Assembly (NCBI GenBank): GCA_900752065.1
Contig: CAADTT010000104.1
Location: forward strand, 1 to 41,694
Origin: Lachnospiraceae bacterium
Lineage (GTDB): Bacteria > Bacillota > Clostridia > Lachnospirales > Lachnospiraceae
Direction of reading: 5' to 3'
Length of the DNA: 41,694 nt
The notes under the pieces are model-generated. The model made no database searches, was not told the DNA's origin, and saw only the letters and a program-made list of their open reading frames with translations. A program made the translations under genes and the position numbers. Shown one piece after another: positions 8,548 to 18,274 of the stretch. How positions within the stretch are numbered: position 1 is the stretch's first letter; every line of letters starts with the position of its first letter.

Positions 8548-9237
8548 TCATCGACAGCTTGCGCCACAAACCGCTTCATCCCGACTTTCTGCAACAATCA
8601 GCATCCCTGATTGAAAGGATATCTCTGCCTTTTCTTCGACAATTTCATTGCTGACTCCCAGAGGATCCGCCCCCGACATCGTATAATCCGACAGCGGATA
8701 CTTGAACCCCGTCAGGGTAAGTCCCGTCACCTGTGCGCCCATAGCGAACAGTGATACATAAGTTCCAAAACATTCCCGGCGCATCACAGCCAGCGGTCTG
8801 CCTGTCACCCGGATCCTGTTCCACGGATCTAAAAGGTAACATGGTATCCCCTTTTTTTCCGGAATGGCCAGAACGCGGATATTTGCCAGCAGATGATCCA
8901 CCCTGCATCCCATTCCTCCGAAAATATAGATCTCGCTGCAGTTTAAAGACACCGCCAGTTCAACAGCAATCTGTGTATCTGTCACGTCCTTTTCCGGCTG
9001 ATATAGATGCACAGGCACCTCTGTGTTTTCTTTGAAATATTCCAGATCCTCCGCTGCGGAAGAATCAAAATCCCCCACGATGTGCGTCGGCTCTATCCCA
9101 TGTTTTCTCAGGAAATGGATTCCTCTGTCCGCTCCGATCAGATATCTGGCTTTTTTCTCACCTAAAAAGGCAAGGGCAAAATCATCCTTGATATCGCCCC
9201 CGCTGAAAATTACTGCTGTATCCATCTTATTTACCAT
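8548..9237 (-). CDS. thiN: Thiamine pyrophosphokinase
   Basis: ThiN converts thiamine and ATP to thiamine pyrophosphate. GADRGIHFLRKHGI, the acidic HIVGDFDSS motif and PEKDVTDTQIAVELA are characteristic, and GGMGCRVDHLLANI follows. Its 229 aa are normal for the family. The first ATG overlaps the end of rpe by 11 bp. A second in-frame ATG (9223-9225) is an equally possible start, because the only AAGGA is close to the first and far from the second. It is the last gene of the priA-to-thiN operon, as in Bacillus subtilis. Confidence 0.92.
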   Translation of the reverse strand: MVNKMDTAVIFSGGDIKDDFALAFLGEKKARYLIGADRGIHFLRKHGIEPTHIVGDFDSSAAEDLEYFKENTEVPVHLYQPEKDVTDTQIAVELAVSLNCSEIYIFGGMGCRVDHLLANIRVLAIPEKKGIPCYLLDPWNRIRVTGRPLAVMRRECFGTYVSLFAMGAQVTGLTLTGFKYPLSDYTMSGADPLGVSNEIVEEKAEISFQSGMLIVAESRDEAVCGASCR

Positions 9238-9889
9238 ATTCCTTCATAATATTCAGGAATTCTCTCACCTTACAGGCCGGGCTGCCTCCAAAAACCGCAG
9301 ATCCCGCCACAAGGACGTCTGCACCTGCCTCCAGCGCCTCCCGGATCGTGGAATCACCGATTCCTCCATCCACTTCAATCTGCGTATGCAGTCCCCGCTC
9401 TGTAATCATTTTTTTCAGGTCCCTGATCTTCTGTGTGCAGTAAGGAATATATTTCTGCCCGCCAAAGCCCGGATTGACAGACATGAGCAGAACCATATCC
9501 ACCTGTCCCAAAACATAGTTCAGAACGTTCAGATCCGTCGCCGGGTTCAGCGCCACACCCGCTTTCTTTCCAAAGCTGTGGATCAGCGCCACCGTGCGGT
9601 CCAGATGTCTGCACGCTTCTGCATGAACCGTGATAATGTCTGCACCGCATGCTGAAAACTCCGCAATATACCGGTCCGGATCTGATATCATCAGATGTAC
9701 GTCAAAGATCTTATCCGTAACTCCCCGCACAGCTTTGATCACGGGCATACCGAAGGAGATGCTGGGTACAAAATCTCCATCCATCACATCGATATGGATA
9801 TACTCTGCCCCCGCATCTGCCACTGTCCGGATCTCCTCGCCCAGCTTTTTAAAGTCCGCTGATAAAATAGAAGGCGCTAATATCTTCAT
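9227..9889 (-). CDS. rpe: Ribulose-phosphate 3-epimerase
   Basis: Rpe interconverts D-ribulose 5-phosphate and D-xylulose 5-phosphate in the pentose phosphate pathway. LAPSILSADF, HIDVMDGDFVPSISFG, HLMISDP, SVNPGFGGQ and EVDGGI give the full (beta/alpha)8 signature with metal-binding His/Asp residues. I choose the ATG at 9887-9889, 9 nt after AGGAGA, rather than the TTG two codons earlier. The gene follows rsgA almost without a gap and overlaps thiN. Confidence 0.96.
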   Translation of the reverse strand: MKILAPSILSADFKKLGEEIRTVADAGAEYIHIDVMDGDFVPSISFGMPVIKAVRGVTDKIFDVHLMISDPDRYIAEFSACGADIITVHAEACRHLDRTVALIHSFGKKAGVALNPATDLNVLNYVLGQVDMVLLMSVNPGFGGQKYIPYCTQKIRDLKKMITERGLHTQIEVDGGIGDSTIREALEAGADVLVAGSAVFGGSPACKVREFLNIMKEYGK

Positions 9890-9891
9890 GT

Positions 9892-10770
9892 TCAATATCT
9901 CCTTTTTTCCTTCAATTCTCCGTAAAGCTCTACATAGCTGTCATAACGTTCTCTGCTGATCTTTCCCTCTGCCAGCGCCTGCTTCACCCCGCAGTCCGGC
10001 TCGTGGATATGCATGCAGCCCTGAAACCTGCAAAACGGTTCATACGCTTCAAATTCCGCAAAGAAATCCCTCAGCTCTTCCTTTTCCATCCCCTCCAGAT
10101 AGAGGGAGCTGAATCCCGGCGTATCCATGATATATGTGCCCTCTTGCATGGCAAAAAGCTCCGAATGGCGTGTGGTGTGCTTTCCCCTGTCGATTTTCCG
10201 GCTGATCTCCCCGGTCTCCATCTGCGCCTCCGGCTGCAAAAGATTAATCAAAGAAGACTTTCCCACACCGGAAGGTCCCGCCACCGCCGTGGTTTTTCCT
10301 GCCAGAAGATTTCGCAGTTCTTCGATCCCCTCTTCTTTTCTGGCGCTGGCAAAAAGTACGCGGCAGCCGCATTTCCCGTAAACCTCCGTCAAACGCCGCT
10401 GCTCCTCCTCTGAGGCAATATCCTTTTTATTAAAACAGATTGCCGTATCGATCTGCTGCCGTCTCATCATGATCAGAAATCGGTCCAGCAGACCAAAATT
10501 CGGTCGGGGTTTACATATGGCAAAAATCACCAGCGCCTGATCTACATTTGCCACCGCAGGACGCACAAGCTGATTCCGCCTTGGAAGAAGACGAATAATA
10601 TTTCCCAGCTTTTCCTCTTCATTCAGGACTGTCAGCTCCACATCGTCCCCCACCAGGGGCTTTTTTTTGTCTTTTCGGAAAATTCCTTTTGCCTTACACT
10701 CATAAATTCCGGATTCCGCTACATGAACGTAGTAGAATCCGGCAATTCCTTTCACTATTTTTCCCTGCAT
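9892..10770 (-). CDS. rsgA: Ribosome small subunit-dependent GTPase RsgA
   Basis: RsgA is a circularly permuted GTPase that checks late 30S subunit maturation. An N-terminal OB-fold (about 1-65) is followed by the permuted motifs: FNKKD (G4), then AGPSGVGKSSLIN (G1) and DTPGFSS (G3). A C-terminal zinc site with FQGCMHIHEPDCGVKQA closes the protein. Its 292 aa match the family. It sits between prkC and rpe, the same order as in B. subtilis (cpgA). Confidence 0.96.
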   Translation of the reverse strand: MQGKIVKGIAGFYYVHVAESGIYECKAKGIFRKDKKKPLVGDDVELTVLNEEEKLGNIIRLLPRRNQLVRPAVANVDQALVIFAICKPRPNFGLLDRFLIMMRRQQIDTAICFNKKDIASEEEQRRLTEVYGKCGCRVLFASARKEEGIEELRNLLAGKTTAVAGPSGVGKSSLINLLQPEAQMETGEISRKIDRGKHTTRHSELFAMQEGTYIMDTPGFSSLYLEGMEKEELRDFFAEFEAYEPFCRFQGCMHIHEPDCGVKQALAEGKISRERYDSYVELYGELKEKRRY

Positions 10771-10790
10771 ATTAACTCTCCGGCGGCAGA

Positions 10791-12980
10791 TCAGTGCATT
10801 TTAATCCCGGGATACCGCACTTTTACTGTTAATTCATCGTCGTAGTGGATATATACGAAAGCATCCACATCGCTCGCCGACGCGCTGCTCCACTCCAGCT
10901 CATACGGAAATTCCACAGGCTCCTTGTCTATAATGACTTCTTCTTCCCCATCCTGTTCGATCGTGATCGTCACATCTTCTCCGTTATATTCCTGAGGAAG
11001 TCCCGTTTCTCCCACCGGGGGCAGCTTCAGCTTCATCTTGCAGGAATATTCTTCTCCGTCTCCGGCCGTTTCTGAACCGGAATCATGATCCTCCAGATCT
11101 CCGATGCTCACTTCCAGCTCGATGGTGCTTCCCGGATTCACTTCCGTATTCTCGCTGATGCTCTGCTTCATAATCTGCCCTGCCGGATATTCTGAACTGT
11201 AGCTTTCAATAATCTTTACATAAAGTCCAAGCTCCTCCAGCATCGACCTGGCACTCTCTGCCGTCTCGCCCAGCACAGAAGGCACGATCACCATCTCATC
11301 GCCTTCCTCCTCCTGAGGTCCCTTGCTGATCACTACGGTAATGGTATCACCGGCCCTGACGGAAGCGCCTGCCTCCGGCCGTGTGGAAACGATCTTGCCA
11401 TCCTCCACCGAGTTGTCATACGCATATTCCGTCTCCACCAAAAGTCCCAGATCTGTCAGCTCCTTCTGCGCATCTGTCAGGGATTTCTCCGTCACATCCA
11501 CAAGCGCAAAGGTTCCGCTGCCCTTGCTGGTATAAACGGTAACCTCCGTGTTCGCACGCACAGAACTCCCCGCTTCCGGATCCTGTTCCACGATCTTTCC
11601 TTCTTCCTCCGAAGACTCCTTCTCCCCGCCGAACTTCAGCCCCAGTCCGCGGGCATTCAGCTCCTCTAAAGCCTCTTCTCTTGTTTTTCCTTTCACATCC
11701 GGCACATCTACCAGACCGCTTTCTGAAGAAATCTCCGATGCCGTCTCTGTCTCGTTCTTTTTCCCTCCTGTCAGGAAACCGAGGTCAATAAATCCTGCCG
11801 CACTTCCCACAAGTGTCAAAAAGATCGCAAGGATCAGGATTCCGATCACGATGCTCGCCACCGTCATAAACTTTTCAAGCTTCTTATTGACACCGGAATC
11901 TTCCTCTTCTCTCTCCTGAGGATAGCCGCTGTATCTTCCGTTTCCATATGACTCGTTTCCATATCTGTCATTTCCGGTATGGCCGTTATAGGGATTCTGC
12001 CCGTAATAGGTATGACCGCCTTCCTGGTATCCGTTTCGGTTCCCTTCGCTCTCATCCTGCTTTACCGCTGCCCCGCTCTTGATCTGCTCCAGCTCTTCCC
12101 TGGAAACCACGACCGTCTGTGCATGGTTCGTCAGAGGTGCGATCTGCACGAAATCACCGTCAGGATTCACCAGGGATTCCTTCAGATCACGGATCAGCTC
12201 AGCCATATCGCCGTAACGGCGGTCCGGGCTCTTCTGGGTGCATTTATAAATGATCTGCACAATGCTCTTCGGCAGCTCCGGTACATATTTTCTCGGTGAC
12301 TGCATTTCTTCCTGCAAATGCTTGATCGCGATCGCCACCGTCGTGTCTCCGTCAAAGGGGACGTGTCCGGTAAGCATCTCATACATGGTGATTCCCAGAG
12401 AATAAATATCACTCTTATAGTCGCTGTATCCGCCTCTGGCCTGCTCCGGAGAGCTGTAGTGGACAGAGCCCATCACGTTAGAACTGATGGTATTTGAGGA
12501 AGCTGCCCTGGCGATTCCAAAATCTGTCACCTTCACCTTTCCATCCGTAGAAATAATGATATTCTGCGGCTTTACATCCCGGTGAACAATGTTGTTATGG
12601 TGTGCCGCCTCCAGTCCCATGGAGACCTGGATCGCGATGCTGGTAGCTTCCCGCACCGCCAGACGTCCCTTCTTTTCTATATATTCCTTCAGTGTGATGC
12701 CCTCTACCAGCTCCATCACTATAAAGCAGACTCCGTTGTCATCGCCTGCGTCATAGACATTTACAATATTCGGATGCGCCAGACCTGCCGCTGACTGCGC
12801 CTCCACACGAAATTTGGAGATAAACGCCTTATCCTCGCGGAATTCCGGTTTCAGCACCTTCACCGCCACAAAGCGGTTCAGCTTATGATCCTTTGCTTTA
12901 TAGACATCCGCCATTCCGCCGGTGCCTATCTTGCTTACTATTTCATAGCGCTCCTGGATAAACATTCCTTCTTTTAACAT
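10791..12980 (-). CDS. prkC: PASTA-domain Ser/Thr protein kinase (PrkC/Stk)
   Basis: This membrane kinase senses peptidoglycan fragments or lipid II and phosphorylates proteins in growth and spore germination. The N-terminal kinase domain (about 10-270) has GTGGMADVYKA, the VAVK lysine, HRDVKPQN and DFGIARA. A Gly/Tyr/Asn-rich linker with repeated YGN/YNG units follows (about 315-360), then one membrane segment (about 370-395). Three extracellular PASTA repeats come next (near 427-490, 493-560 and 565-632), followed by a further beta-rich domain of about 85 residues. The start codon overlaps the stop of the phosphatase gene (ATGTTAA), which indicates translational coupling. Confidence 0.95.
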   Translation of the reverse strand: MLKEGMFIQERYEIVSKIGTGGMADVYKAKDHKLNRFVAVKVLKPEFREDKAFISKFRVEAQSAAGLAHPNIVNVYDAGDDNGVCFIVMELVEGITLKEYIEKKGRLAVREATSIAIQVSMGLEAAHHNNIVHRDVKPQNIIISTDGKVKVTDFGIARAASSNTISSNVMGSVHYSSPEQARGGYSDYKSDIYSLGITMYEMLTGHVPFDGDTTVAIAIKHLQEEMQSPRKYVPELPKSIVQIIYKCTQKSPDRRYGDMAELIRDLKESLVNPDGDFVQIAPLTNHAQTVVVSREELEQIKSGAAVKQDESEGNRNGYQEGGHTYYGQNPYNGHTGNDRYGNESYGNGRYSGYPQEREEEDSGVNKKLEKFMTVASIVIGILILAIFLTLVGSAAGFIDLGFLTGGKKNETETASEISSESGLVDVPDVKGKTREEALEELNARGLGLKFGGEKESSEEEGKIVEQDPEAGSSVRANTEVTVYTSKGSGTFALVDVTEKSLTDAQKELTDLGLLVETEYAYDNSVEDGKIVSTRPEAGASVRAGDTITVVISKGPQEEEGDEMVIVPSVLGETAESARSMLEELGLYVKIIESYSSEYPAGQIMKQSISENTEVNPGSTIELEVSIGDLEDHDSGSETAGDGEEYSCKMKLKLPPVGETGLPQEYNGEDVTITIEQDGEEEVIIDKEPVEFPYELEWSSASASDVDAFVYIHYDDELTVKVRYPGIKMH

Positions 12981-13720
12981 TCTTCCACCTCACATGCCAG
13001 CGGTTCGATCAAAACTACCGCAATATTATCCTTGCCCCCGTTCCGATTGGCTCTTTCCACCAACTCCAGTGCAGTTCCCGGCAGATCCCCTCTGCCGTCT
13101 TTTATAATTTTTTCAATTTCTTCATCCTCAAGCATATTGCTGAGGCCATCGGAACACATCAGAATAATATCTTCCTTTTCCAGCTTCATATCAAAGAAAT
13201 CAATGGATACCCTGCTTCTGACTCCCACTGCCCGGGTAATGATATTCTTATCCGGATGATTTCTGGCCTGCTCCCTGTTGATCTCCCCGATGCGCACCAT
13301 CTCTTCCACAAGGGAATGATCCTTGGTGATCTGCTGTATCTTATCACGAATCAGATAAAGACGGCTGTCTCCCACATTTGCCACATATATGTAATTATTG
13401 ATCACCGTGGCCACGACCACCGTGGTTCCCATACCGGCGAGATTTTCATCAGAATTTGCCTTCGCAAGCACTTTTTCATTTGCTGTCTCAACCGCCTTCT
13501 GAATGATTTTAATCGGGTTCTTTTCCTTCTTCATGCGGACACTCTTTAAAATAACTTCCACCGTGTATCTGGAAGCAAAATCCCCCGCCTTATGTCCTCC
13601 CATCCCGTCTGCTACCACAAACAGGTTCGGCAGGTTTCCCACTGGCTCTTCAGACGCATAGACGAAATCCTGGTTCATAGTCCTTTTTTGTCCTACATCC
13701 GTAACGCAGCACGCCTTCAT
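12974..13720 (-). CDS. prpC: PP2C-type protein phosphatase (PrpC/Stp)
   Basis: This metal-dependent Ser/Thr phosphatase reverses phosphorylation by the adjacent PASTA kinase. PPM signatures are present in order: FVVADGMGGHKAGD (residues about 34-47), GMGTTVVVA, NVGDSRLYL, DHSLVEEM, CSDGLSN and the final GGKDNIAVVL. Length is 248 aa, as expected. It overlaps both rlmN upstream and prkC downstream by a few bases, the usual phosphatase-kinase pair. Confidence 0.96.
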   Translation of the reverse strand: MKACCVTDVGQKRTMNQDFVYASEEPVGNLPNLFVVADGMGGHKAGDFASRYTVEVILKSVRMKKEKNPIKIIQKAVETANEKVLAKANSDENLAGMGTTVVVATVINNYIYVANVGDSRLYLIRDKIQQITKDHSLVEEMVRIGEINREQARNHPDKNIITRAVGVRSRVSIDFFDMKLEKEDIILMCSDGLSNMLEDEEIEKIIKDGRGDLPGTALELVERANRNGGKDNIAVVLIEPLACEVEEC

Positions 13721-14772
13721 TCCTCTGCCTCACTTTCTTTCTGTTCCATATAGCTCTTTCTGAGCTGACCGCAGGCACCGTCGATGTCCCTGCCCATTTC
13801 TCTTCTTATAGTAACATTTATTCCGCATTTTTCAAGTTTATTTTTAAAATCCGCAATAACTTTCTTCTCGGACTGCACGAATTCCCGCTCTTTGATGGGA
13901 TTTACCGGGATCAGATTCACATGACAATTCATACCTCTCAGCATTCTTGCCAGTTCTGCCGCATCCCCGTCCGTGTCGTTCACCCCTCCTACCAGGCTGT
14001 ACTCAAAGGTGAGACGCCTGCCTGTCTGTTCAAAATAATACCGGCATGCCTCCAGGACATCCCCGATTTCATATTTATATGCGATAGGCATCAATTCTTT
14101 CCTTTTTTCCTGGCTGGAAGCATGAAGAGAAAGCGCCAGCGTAATCTGCAGTCCCTCTTTTGCCAATTCTCGTATCTTCGGGACGATTCCACAGGTGGAC
14201 AGCGTAATATTCCTCTGGCTGATATTCAGTCCGTGCTCATCGCTTAGCATATGGATGAATTTCACCACATGCTCATAATTATCCAGAGGCTCTCCCGTTC
14301 CCATCAGTACCAGATTTGAAACCCGCTCTCCGGAAATTCTCTGGATGCGGTAGACCTCATCGAGCATCTCCGACACCTCCAGGTGTCTCGTCAGCCCTCC
14401 GATGGTAGAAGCGCAGAAGCGGCATCCCATCCGGCATCCCACCTGCGTGGAGATGCACACAGAGTTTCCGTGCTTATACTTCATCAGCACACTTTCTACC
14501 ACATTTCCATCTGCCAGGCGGAAGAGATATTTCTGTGTTCCGTCGAGCGCCGAAGTCAGAATCTCCACCGGCTCCAGACAGGTATAGGTACAGTTCTCTT
14601 TCAGCTTCTCTCTCAGGCTCTTTGAGAGATTCGTCATCTCTTCAAAGCTCTCCGCCTGCTTCTCGTGCATCCACTGATAGATCTGCTTCGCCCGAAACGC
14701 CTTTTCCCCCATTGTCTTCAGAAATTCCTGAAGTTCCCCGTAATCCAGTGATTTGATATCTGTCTTTCCCAT
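13717..14772 (-). CDS. rlmN: 23S rRNA (A2503-C2)/tRNA (A37-C2) methyltransferase RlmN
   Basis: RlmN is a radical SAM enzyme that methylates C2 of A2503 in 23S rRNA and A37 in some tRNAs. The CxxxCxxC cluster motif appears as GCRMGCRFCAS. LMGTGEPLDNY, the second-domain NLIPVNPIKE and the catalytic Cys in the C-terminal GACGQL also match. The ATG at 14770-14772 shares bases with the rsmB stop (TGATG) and has AGAGGA 7 nt before it. The alternative TTG one codon upstream is less likely. Confidence 0.96.
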   Translation of the reverse strand: MGKTDIKSLDYGELQEFLKTMGEKAFRAKQIYQWMHEKQAESFEEMTNLSKSLREKLKENCTYTCLEPVEILTSALDGTQKYLFRLADGNVVESVLMKYKHGNSVCISTQVGCRMGCRFCASTIGGLTRHLEVSEMLDEVYRIQRISGERVSNLVLMGTGEPLDNYEHVVKFIHMLSDEHGLNISQRNITLSTCGIVPKIRELAKEGLQITLALSLHASSQEKRKELMPIAYKYEIGDVLEACRYYFEQTGRRLTFEYSLVGGVNDTDGDAAELARMLRGMNCHVNLIPVNPIKEREFVQSEKKVIADFKNKLEKCGINVTIRREMGRDIDGACGQLRKSYMEQKESEAEE

Positions 14773-16127
14773 CAATCTATCCTCTTTAACCGGGCGATAA
14801 AAAACCCGTCTGACTTATTTACGCCCGGCAGAAGCTGCAAATAACCTGCCCTGGTGGTTTTTCCTTTCAGCTCATCACAGAGATAGGGATCAATGCTCTC
14901 CAGACGGAAGGGATAATTCTCCAAAAACCATTTGATATTATACTGGTTCTCCGCCGGGGCTATGGTACAGGTACTGTAGACCAGCACGCCTCCCTTTTTC
15001 ACATAGCTCTGCACCGTATCCAGGATCTTTCTCTGCAGCTTTACGATTTCCGCCTGCTTCGCAGGCGTCATCTTGTATTTAATGTCCGCCTTCCTGCCGA
15101 TGACGCCAAGACCTGAGCAGGGGACATCCGCCAGCAGGATATCCGCCTTTTCCACGGACTCCGGATCAAAGACCGTGGCATCCATCATTCTCGCCGACAT
15201 ATTGATATTGCCGATCCGGTCGATATTTTCCTGCATCAGACGCACCTTGTAATCTGTCAGATCCCTGGCCTCCACAAAGCCGCTGCCCTTCAGCATGTCC
15301 GCCAGATGAAGGCTTTTTCCTCCGGGTGCCGCGCACACGTCGATGCAGTAATCCCCCCACCTGGGCGCTGCCGTCTCCGCCACCAGCATGGAACTGACAT
15401 CCTGCACCTGAAACCAGCCTTTTTTAAAGGCATCCACCGCCTTCATATAATTATAATCTCCGATCTCCAGCGCATAATCCAGATACGGCACCTCTCTTAC
15501 TGTGATCTCCTGCTTCTGCAGGCTCTCGATGATCTGCTCCTTCGTGGCCTTGTCCAGATTGCACCGGATCGAGGTCAATTTCTCTCTGTGCGTATCCCGG
15601 CAGATCTTCTCCACCGTATCAAAATCATAAATCTCCAGCCATTGCTGCAAAATCCACTCCGGCATAGAATATGTGACAGACAGATACTCCAGCGGATAAC
15701 TCTCGGCCGAAGGATAAACCACCTTATCCAGATTTCTCGCCACACTGCGGAGCACGCCGTTTACAAACCCCTTCAGACTGTAAAATCCCTTCCGCTGGGC
15801 CAGTTTCACGCCCTCGTTGCACACGGCAGAATCCGGCACCCCATCCATAAACTTCAATTGATATACCGACATCCTGAGGATCGTGCGGATTACCGGTTTC
15901 ATGTTCGCCACGCTGACCGTGGAGAACCGTTCAATAACATAATCAATCTGTATCATATTTTCCAGAGTTCCCTCGGTCACTCTGGTGATAAACGCCCGCT
16001 CCCTCTTTTCCAGATACTGGTATTTTCCCAGCACCTCCCGGAGCACCACATGGCTGTACTGCTCCTCCTCGATGATCTCCAGCAGTGCGGACAGTATGAT
16101 TTCCCGTAAATTTACCACATCAGTCAT
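14772..16127 (-). CDS. rsmB: 16S rRNA (cytosine967-C5)-methyltransferase RsmB
   Basis: RsmB methylates C5 of C967 in 16S rRNA. An N-terminal NusB-like RNA-binding domain (about 1-140) precedes the SAM methyltransferase domain with DVCAAPGGKSLHLA, DVPCSGLGVIG and YSTCTIAPAEN, which hold the two conserved Cys. At 451 aa it has the normal length. The ATG overlaps the stop of the metalloprotease gene upstream. Confidence 0.96.
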   Translation of the reverse strand: MTDVVNLREIILSALLEIIEEEQYSHVVLREVLGKYQYLEKRERAFITRVTEGTLENMIQIDYVIERFSTVSVANMKPVIRTILRMSVYQLKFMDGVPDSAVCNEGVKLAQRKGFYSLKGFVNGVLRSVARNLDKVVYPSAESYPLEYLSVTYSMPEWILQQWLEIYDFDTVEKICRDTHREKLTSIRCNLDKATKEQIIESLQKQEITVREVPYLDYALEIGDYNYMKAVDAFKKGWFQVQDVSSMLVAETAAPRWGDYCIDVCAAPGGKSLHLADMLKGSGFVEARDLTDYKVRLMQENIDRIGNINMSARMMDATVFDPESVEKADILLADVPCSGLGVIGRKADIKYKMTPAKQAEIVKLQRKILDTVQSYVKKGGVLVYSTCTIAPAENQYNIKWFLENYPFRLESIDPYLCDELKGKTTRAGYLQLLPGVNKSDGFFIARLKRID

Positions 16128-16854
16128 TTCGCCGTCTTCCTCCCGACAGAATGATTAATCTCAAAAGCTGCAAAACCGAAGCTGCCAGACTTGCCACATA
16201 GGTGAGGGCAGCCGCAGTCAATACCTTTTTCACACCGGAATTTTCCGTATGTCCCAGGACTCCCGTGCTCTCCAGAAGCCCTACCGCCCTCCGGGACGCA
16301 TTGATCTCCACCGGGAGCGTCACAAGCTGAAAGAGGACTGCAAGACCGAACAGAAGGATCCCAGCCGTGGTAAGCGCCGGCAGGGAGGCAATCAGCCCCA
16401 CCACAAACACCGGCCATGCCAGGGAAGAACCGAGATTCGCTGCGGGAACCAGCGTACTGCGAAGCGCCAGAGGTGCATAATGCTGCTGATGCTGGATGGC
16501 ATGTCCGCACTCATGAGCCGCCACTCCCACTGCCGCCACCGAAGCGGAAGCGTAGGTCGCATCCGACAGGCGCAGCGTTTTACTCCTGGGATCATAGTGG
16601 TCGGTCAGGTTTCCAGCCACCCGTGCGATGCTCACATCGTAGATGCCTGCACTGTGCAGGATTCGCTCCGCCGCCTGAGCTCCTGTCATCCCTGACATGC
16701 TGCGCACTCTGGAATACTTCGCAAAAGTGCCTTTTACCATAGCGGATGCCGCCAGTGAAAGCACAAGACCGATCAGAACCAGTATCATCGTCGGATCGAA
16801 AAACATCCCCATTCCATATCCGTATCTTCCATAAAGTCCATAGCTTAATAACAA
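16120..16854 (-). CDS. YugP-type membrane zinc metallopeptidase
   Basis: This is a predicted membrane-embedded neutral zinc peptidase of the YugP family; substrate unknown. Membrane segments lie near residues 20-38 and, after the active site, in two or three further hydrophobic stretches. The active site is HECGHAIQHQ (HExxH). I place the start at TTG (16852-16854) because GGAGGGG lies 7 nt before it; this start overlaps fmt. An ATG 14 codons later (16810-16812) is the alternative. The gene is inserted between fmt and rsmB, where B. subtilis has none, and is coupled to both neighbours by overlap. Confidence 0.85.
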   Translation of the reverse strand: MLLSYGLYGRYGYGMGMFFDPTMILVLIGLVLSLAASAMVKGTFAKYSRVRSMSGMTGAQAAERILHSAGIYDVSIARVAGNLTDHYDPRSKTLRLSDATYASASVAAVGVAAHECGHAIQHQQHYAPLALRSTLVPAANLGSSLAWPVFVVGLIASLPALTTAGILLFGLAVLFQLVTLPVEINASRRAVGLLESTGVLGHTENSGVKKVLTAAALTYVASLAASVLQLLRLIILSGGRRRND

Positions 16855-17777
16855 AGCTTCATCCCCTCCTCCATCCGATATCCTCTCAGGAAAGCTCCCG
16901 CATCCATGCGCTTCTTTCCCTCCAACTGCAATTCCCTGATCTTCAGGATCCCCTTTCCTGTCTGTACGCCAAAGCCATCCTTCGAGACACATACGACCGT
17001 CCCCGGCTCATTTTCGGAATCCCGCTCCTCTACTTCTGCCTGCCAGATCTTTAAGGTCTTCCCATTCAGATGGCTGTAGGCGCTGGGCCAGGGATTTAAG
17101 CCCCGCACCAGACGCTCAAGCTCTTCTGCGCTCTTTGTCCAGTCGATCAGTCCCATCTCTTTTTTCAGCATCTTCGCATACGCCGTGGGAGACTCCCCCT
17201 GCTTTTCAGGAAGGATCGTTCCTTTTTCCAATCCTGCAAGCGTCTCAAGAAGCAGCCCTGCCCCGGTGCTGCTCAGCTTATCAAAAAGACTTCCGCCTGT
17301 CTCCTCCTTCTCTAACGGAACCACTGCTTTCAACAGCATATCCCCGGTGTCAAGTCCTTCGTCCATCTGCATGGTAGTTACGCCGGACTCCTTTTCCCCG
17401 TCGATCACCGCCCACTGGATCGGCGCTGCCCCCCGGTATTTCGGAAGCAGGGATGCATGGACATTGATGCATCCATACTTTTTCATAGTAAGAATTTCTT
17501 TCGGTATGATCTGGCCGAAAGCCACCACTACGATAACATCCGCCTCGATATTCCTGATGGCTTCCACCGTCTCCGGCTCTCTTACCCTCCTCGGCTGCAG
17601 TACCGGGATCCCGGCCTCCACAGCCACCTCCTTTACCGGCGGAAACTGCATTGCCTTTCCCCGTCCCTTCGGCTTATCCGGCTGTGTCACTACCGCCGTC
17701 ACCTCATGTTCTGACGCAATCAGGCTTTTTAGCGTACCCACCGCAAAATCTGGTGTCCCCATAAAAATTACTTTCAT
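16845..17777 (-). CDS. fmt: Methionyl-tRNA formyltransferase
   Basis: Fmt transfers the formyl group of 10-formyl-THF to Met-tRNA(fMet). The opening MKVIFMGTPDFAVGTLK, the QPDKPKGRGK loop, the HASLLPKYRGAAPIQW signature (catalytic Asn/His region) and DEGLDTGDML are typical. The ATG at 17775-17777 has AGGAG 7 nt upstream; an earlier ATG would add six residues and extend into def. It follows def and precedes the YugP-type gene. Its cofactor is the product of the fhs enzyme encoded elsewhere in this window. Confidence 0.97.
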   Translation of the reverse strand: MKVIFMGTPDFAVGTLKSLIASEHEVTAVVTQPDKPKGRGKAMQFPPVKEVAVEAGIPVLQPRRVREPETVEAIRNIEADVIVVVAFGQIIPKEILTMKKYGCINVHASLLPKYRGAAPIQWAVIDGEKESGVTTMQMDEGLDTGDMLLKAVVPLEKEETGGSLFDKLSSTGAGLLLETLAGLEKGTILPEKQGESPTAYAKMLKKEMGLIDWTKSAEELERLVRGLNPWPSAYSHLNGKTLKIWQAEVEERDSENEPGTVVCVSKDGFGVQTGKGILKIRELQLEGKKRMDAGAFLRGYRMEEGMKLCY

Positions 17778-17781
17778 TTCA

Positions 17782-18261
17782 TCACTCCTCTTCATCTGGA
17801 GCCGGTGTATCCATCAGCTCCCCTTCTACATGCTCTGTATACATAATGCCGTCCAGATGCTCGCACTCATGGCAGATACATCTCGCCAGAAGTTCCTCTC
17901 CCTCCAGCACGATCGGCTCCATATCCTCATTAAACGCCTCGCATTTTACATAGTTTGGCCGCGTTACTTCTCCCATTTTCCCCGGCAGGCTCAAACAGCC
18001 TTCCGTTCCGAACTGCTCTCCTGCAGTCTCCACGATCACCGGATTGATCAGCACATGAGGATCATCCCCTGTCACGTCAATAACCACGATGCGCTTCAGG
18101 ATGCCTACCTGGGGAGCTGCCAGCCCCACGCCCATCGCCTCATACATAGTATCAAACATATCATTGATCAGGATATGAATCCTGTCTGTCATCTCGTCCA
18201 CTGCCCTGCATTTCTTTGTCAATACCTTATCGCCCACAACTCTGATTTTACGGATCGCCAT
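17782..18261 (-). CDS. def: Peptide deformylase
   Basis: Def removes the formyl group from nascent N-terminal Met. The three motifs are present: GVGLAAPQVG (about 42-51), EGCLSLPG and CHECEHLDG, where the HExxH ligands bind Fe2+ or Zn2+. Its 159 aa match type 1 enzymes. The end is acidic (PDEEE). It is separated from priA by 13 bp and reaches into the SD region of fmt. Confidence 0.97.
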   Translation of the reverse strand: MAIRKIRVVGDKVLTKKCRAVDEMTDRIHILINDMFDTMYEAMGVGLAAPQVGILKRIVVIDVTGDDPHVLINPVIVETAGEQFGTEGCLSLPGKMGEVTRPNYVKCEAFNEDMEPIVLEGEELLARCICHECEHLDGIMYTEHVEGELMDTPAPDEEE

Positions 18262-18274
18262 TTATCTTTTCCTC

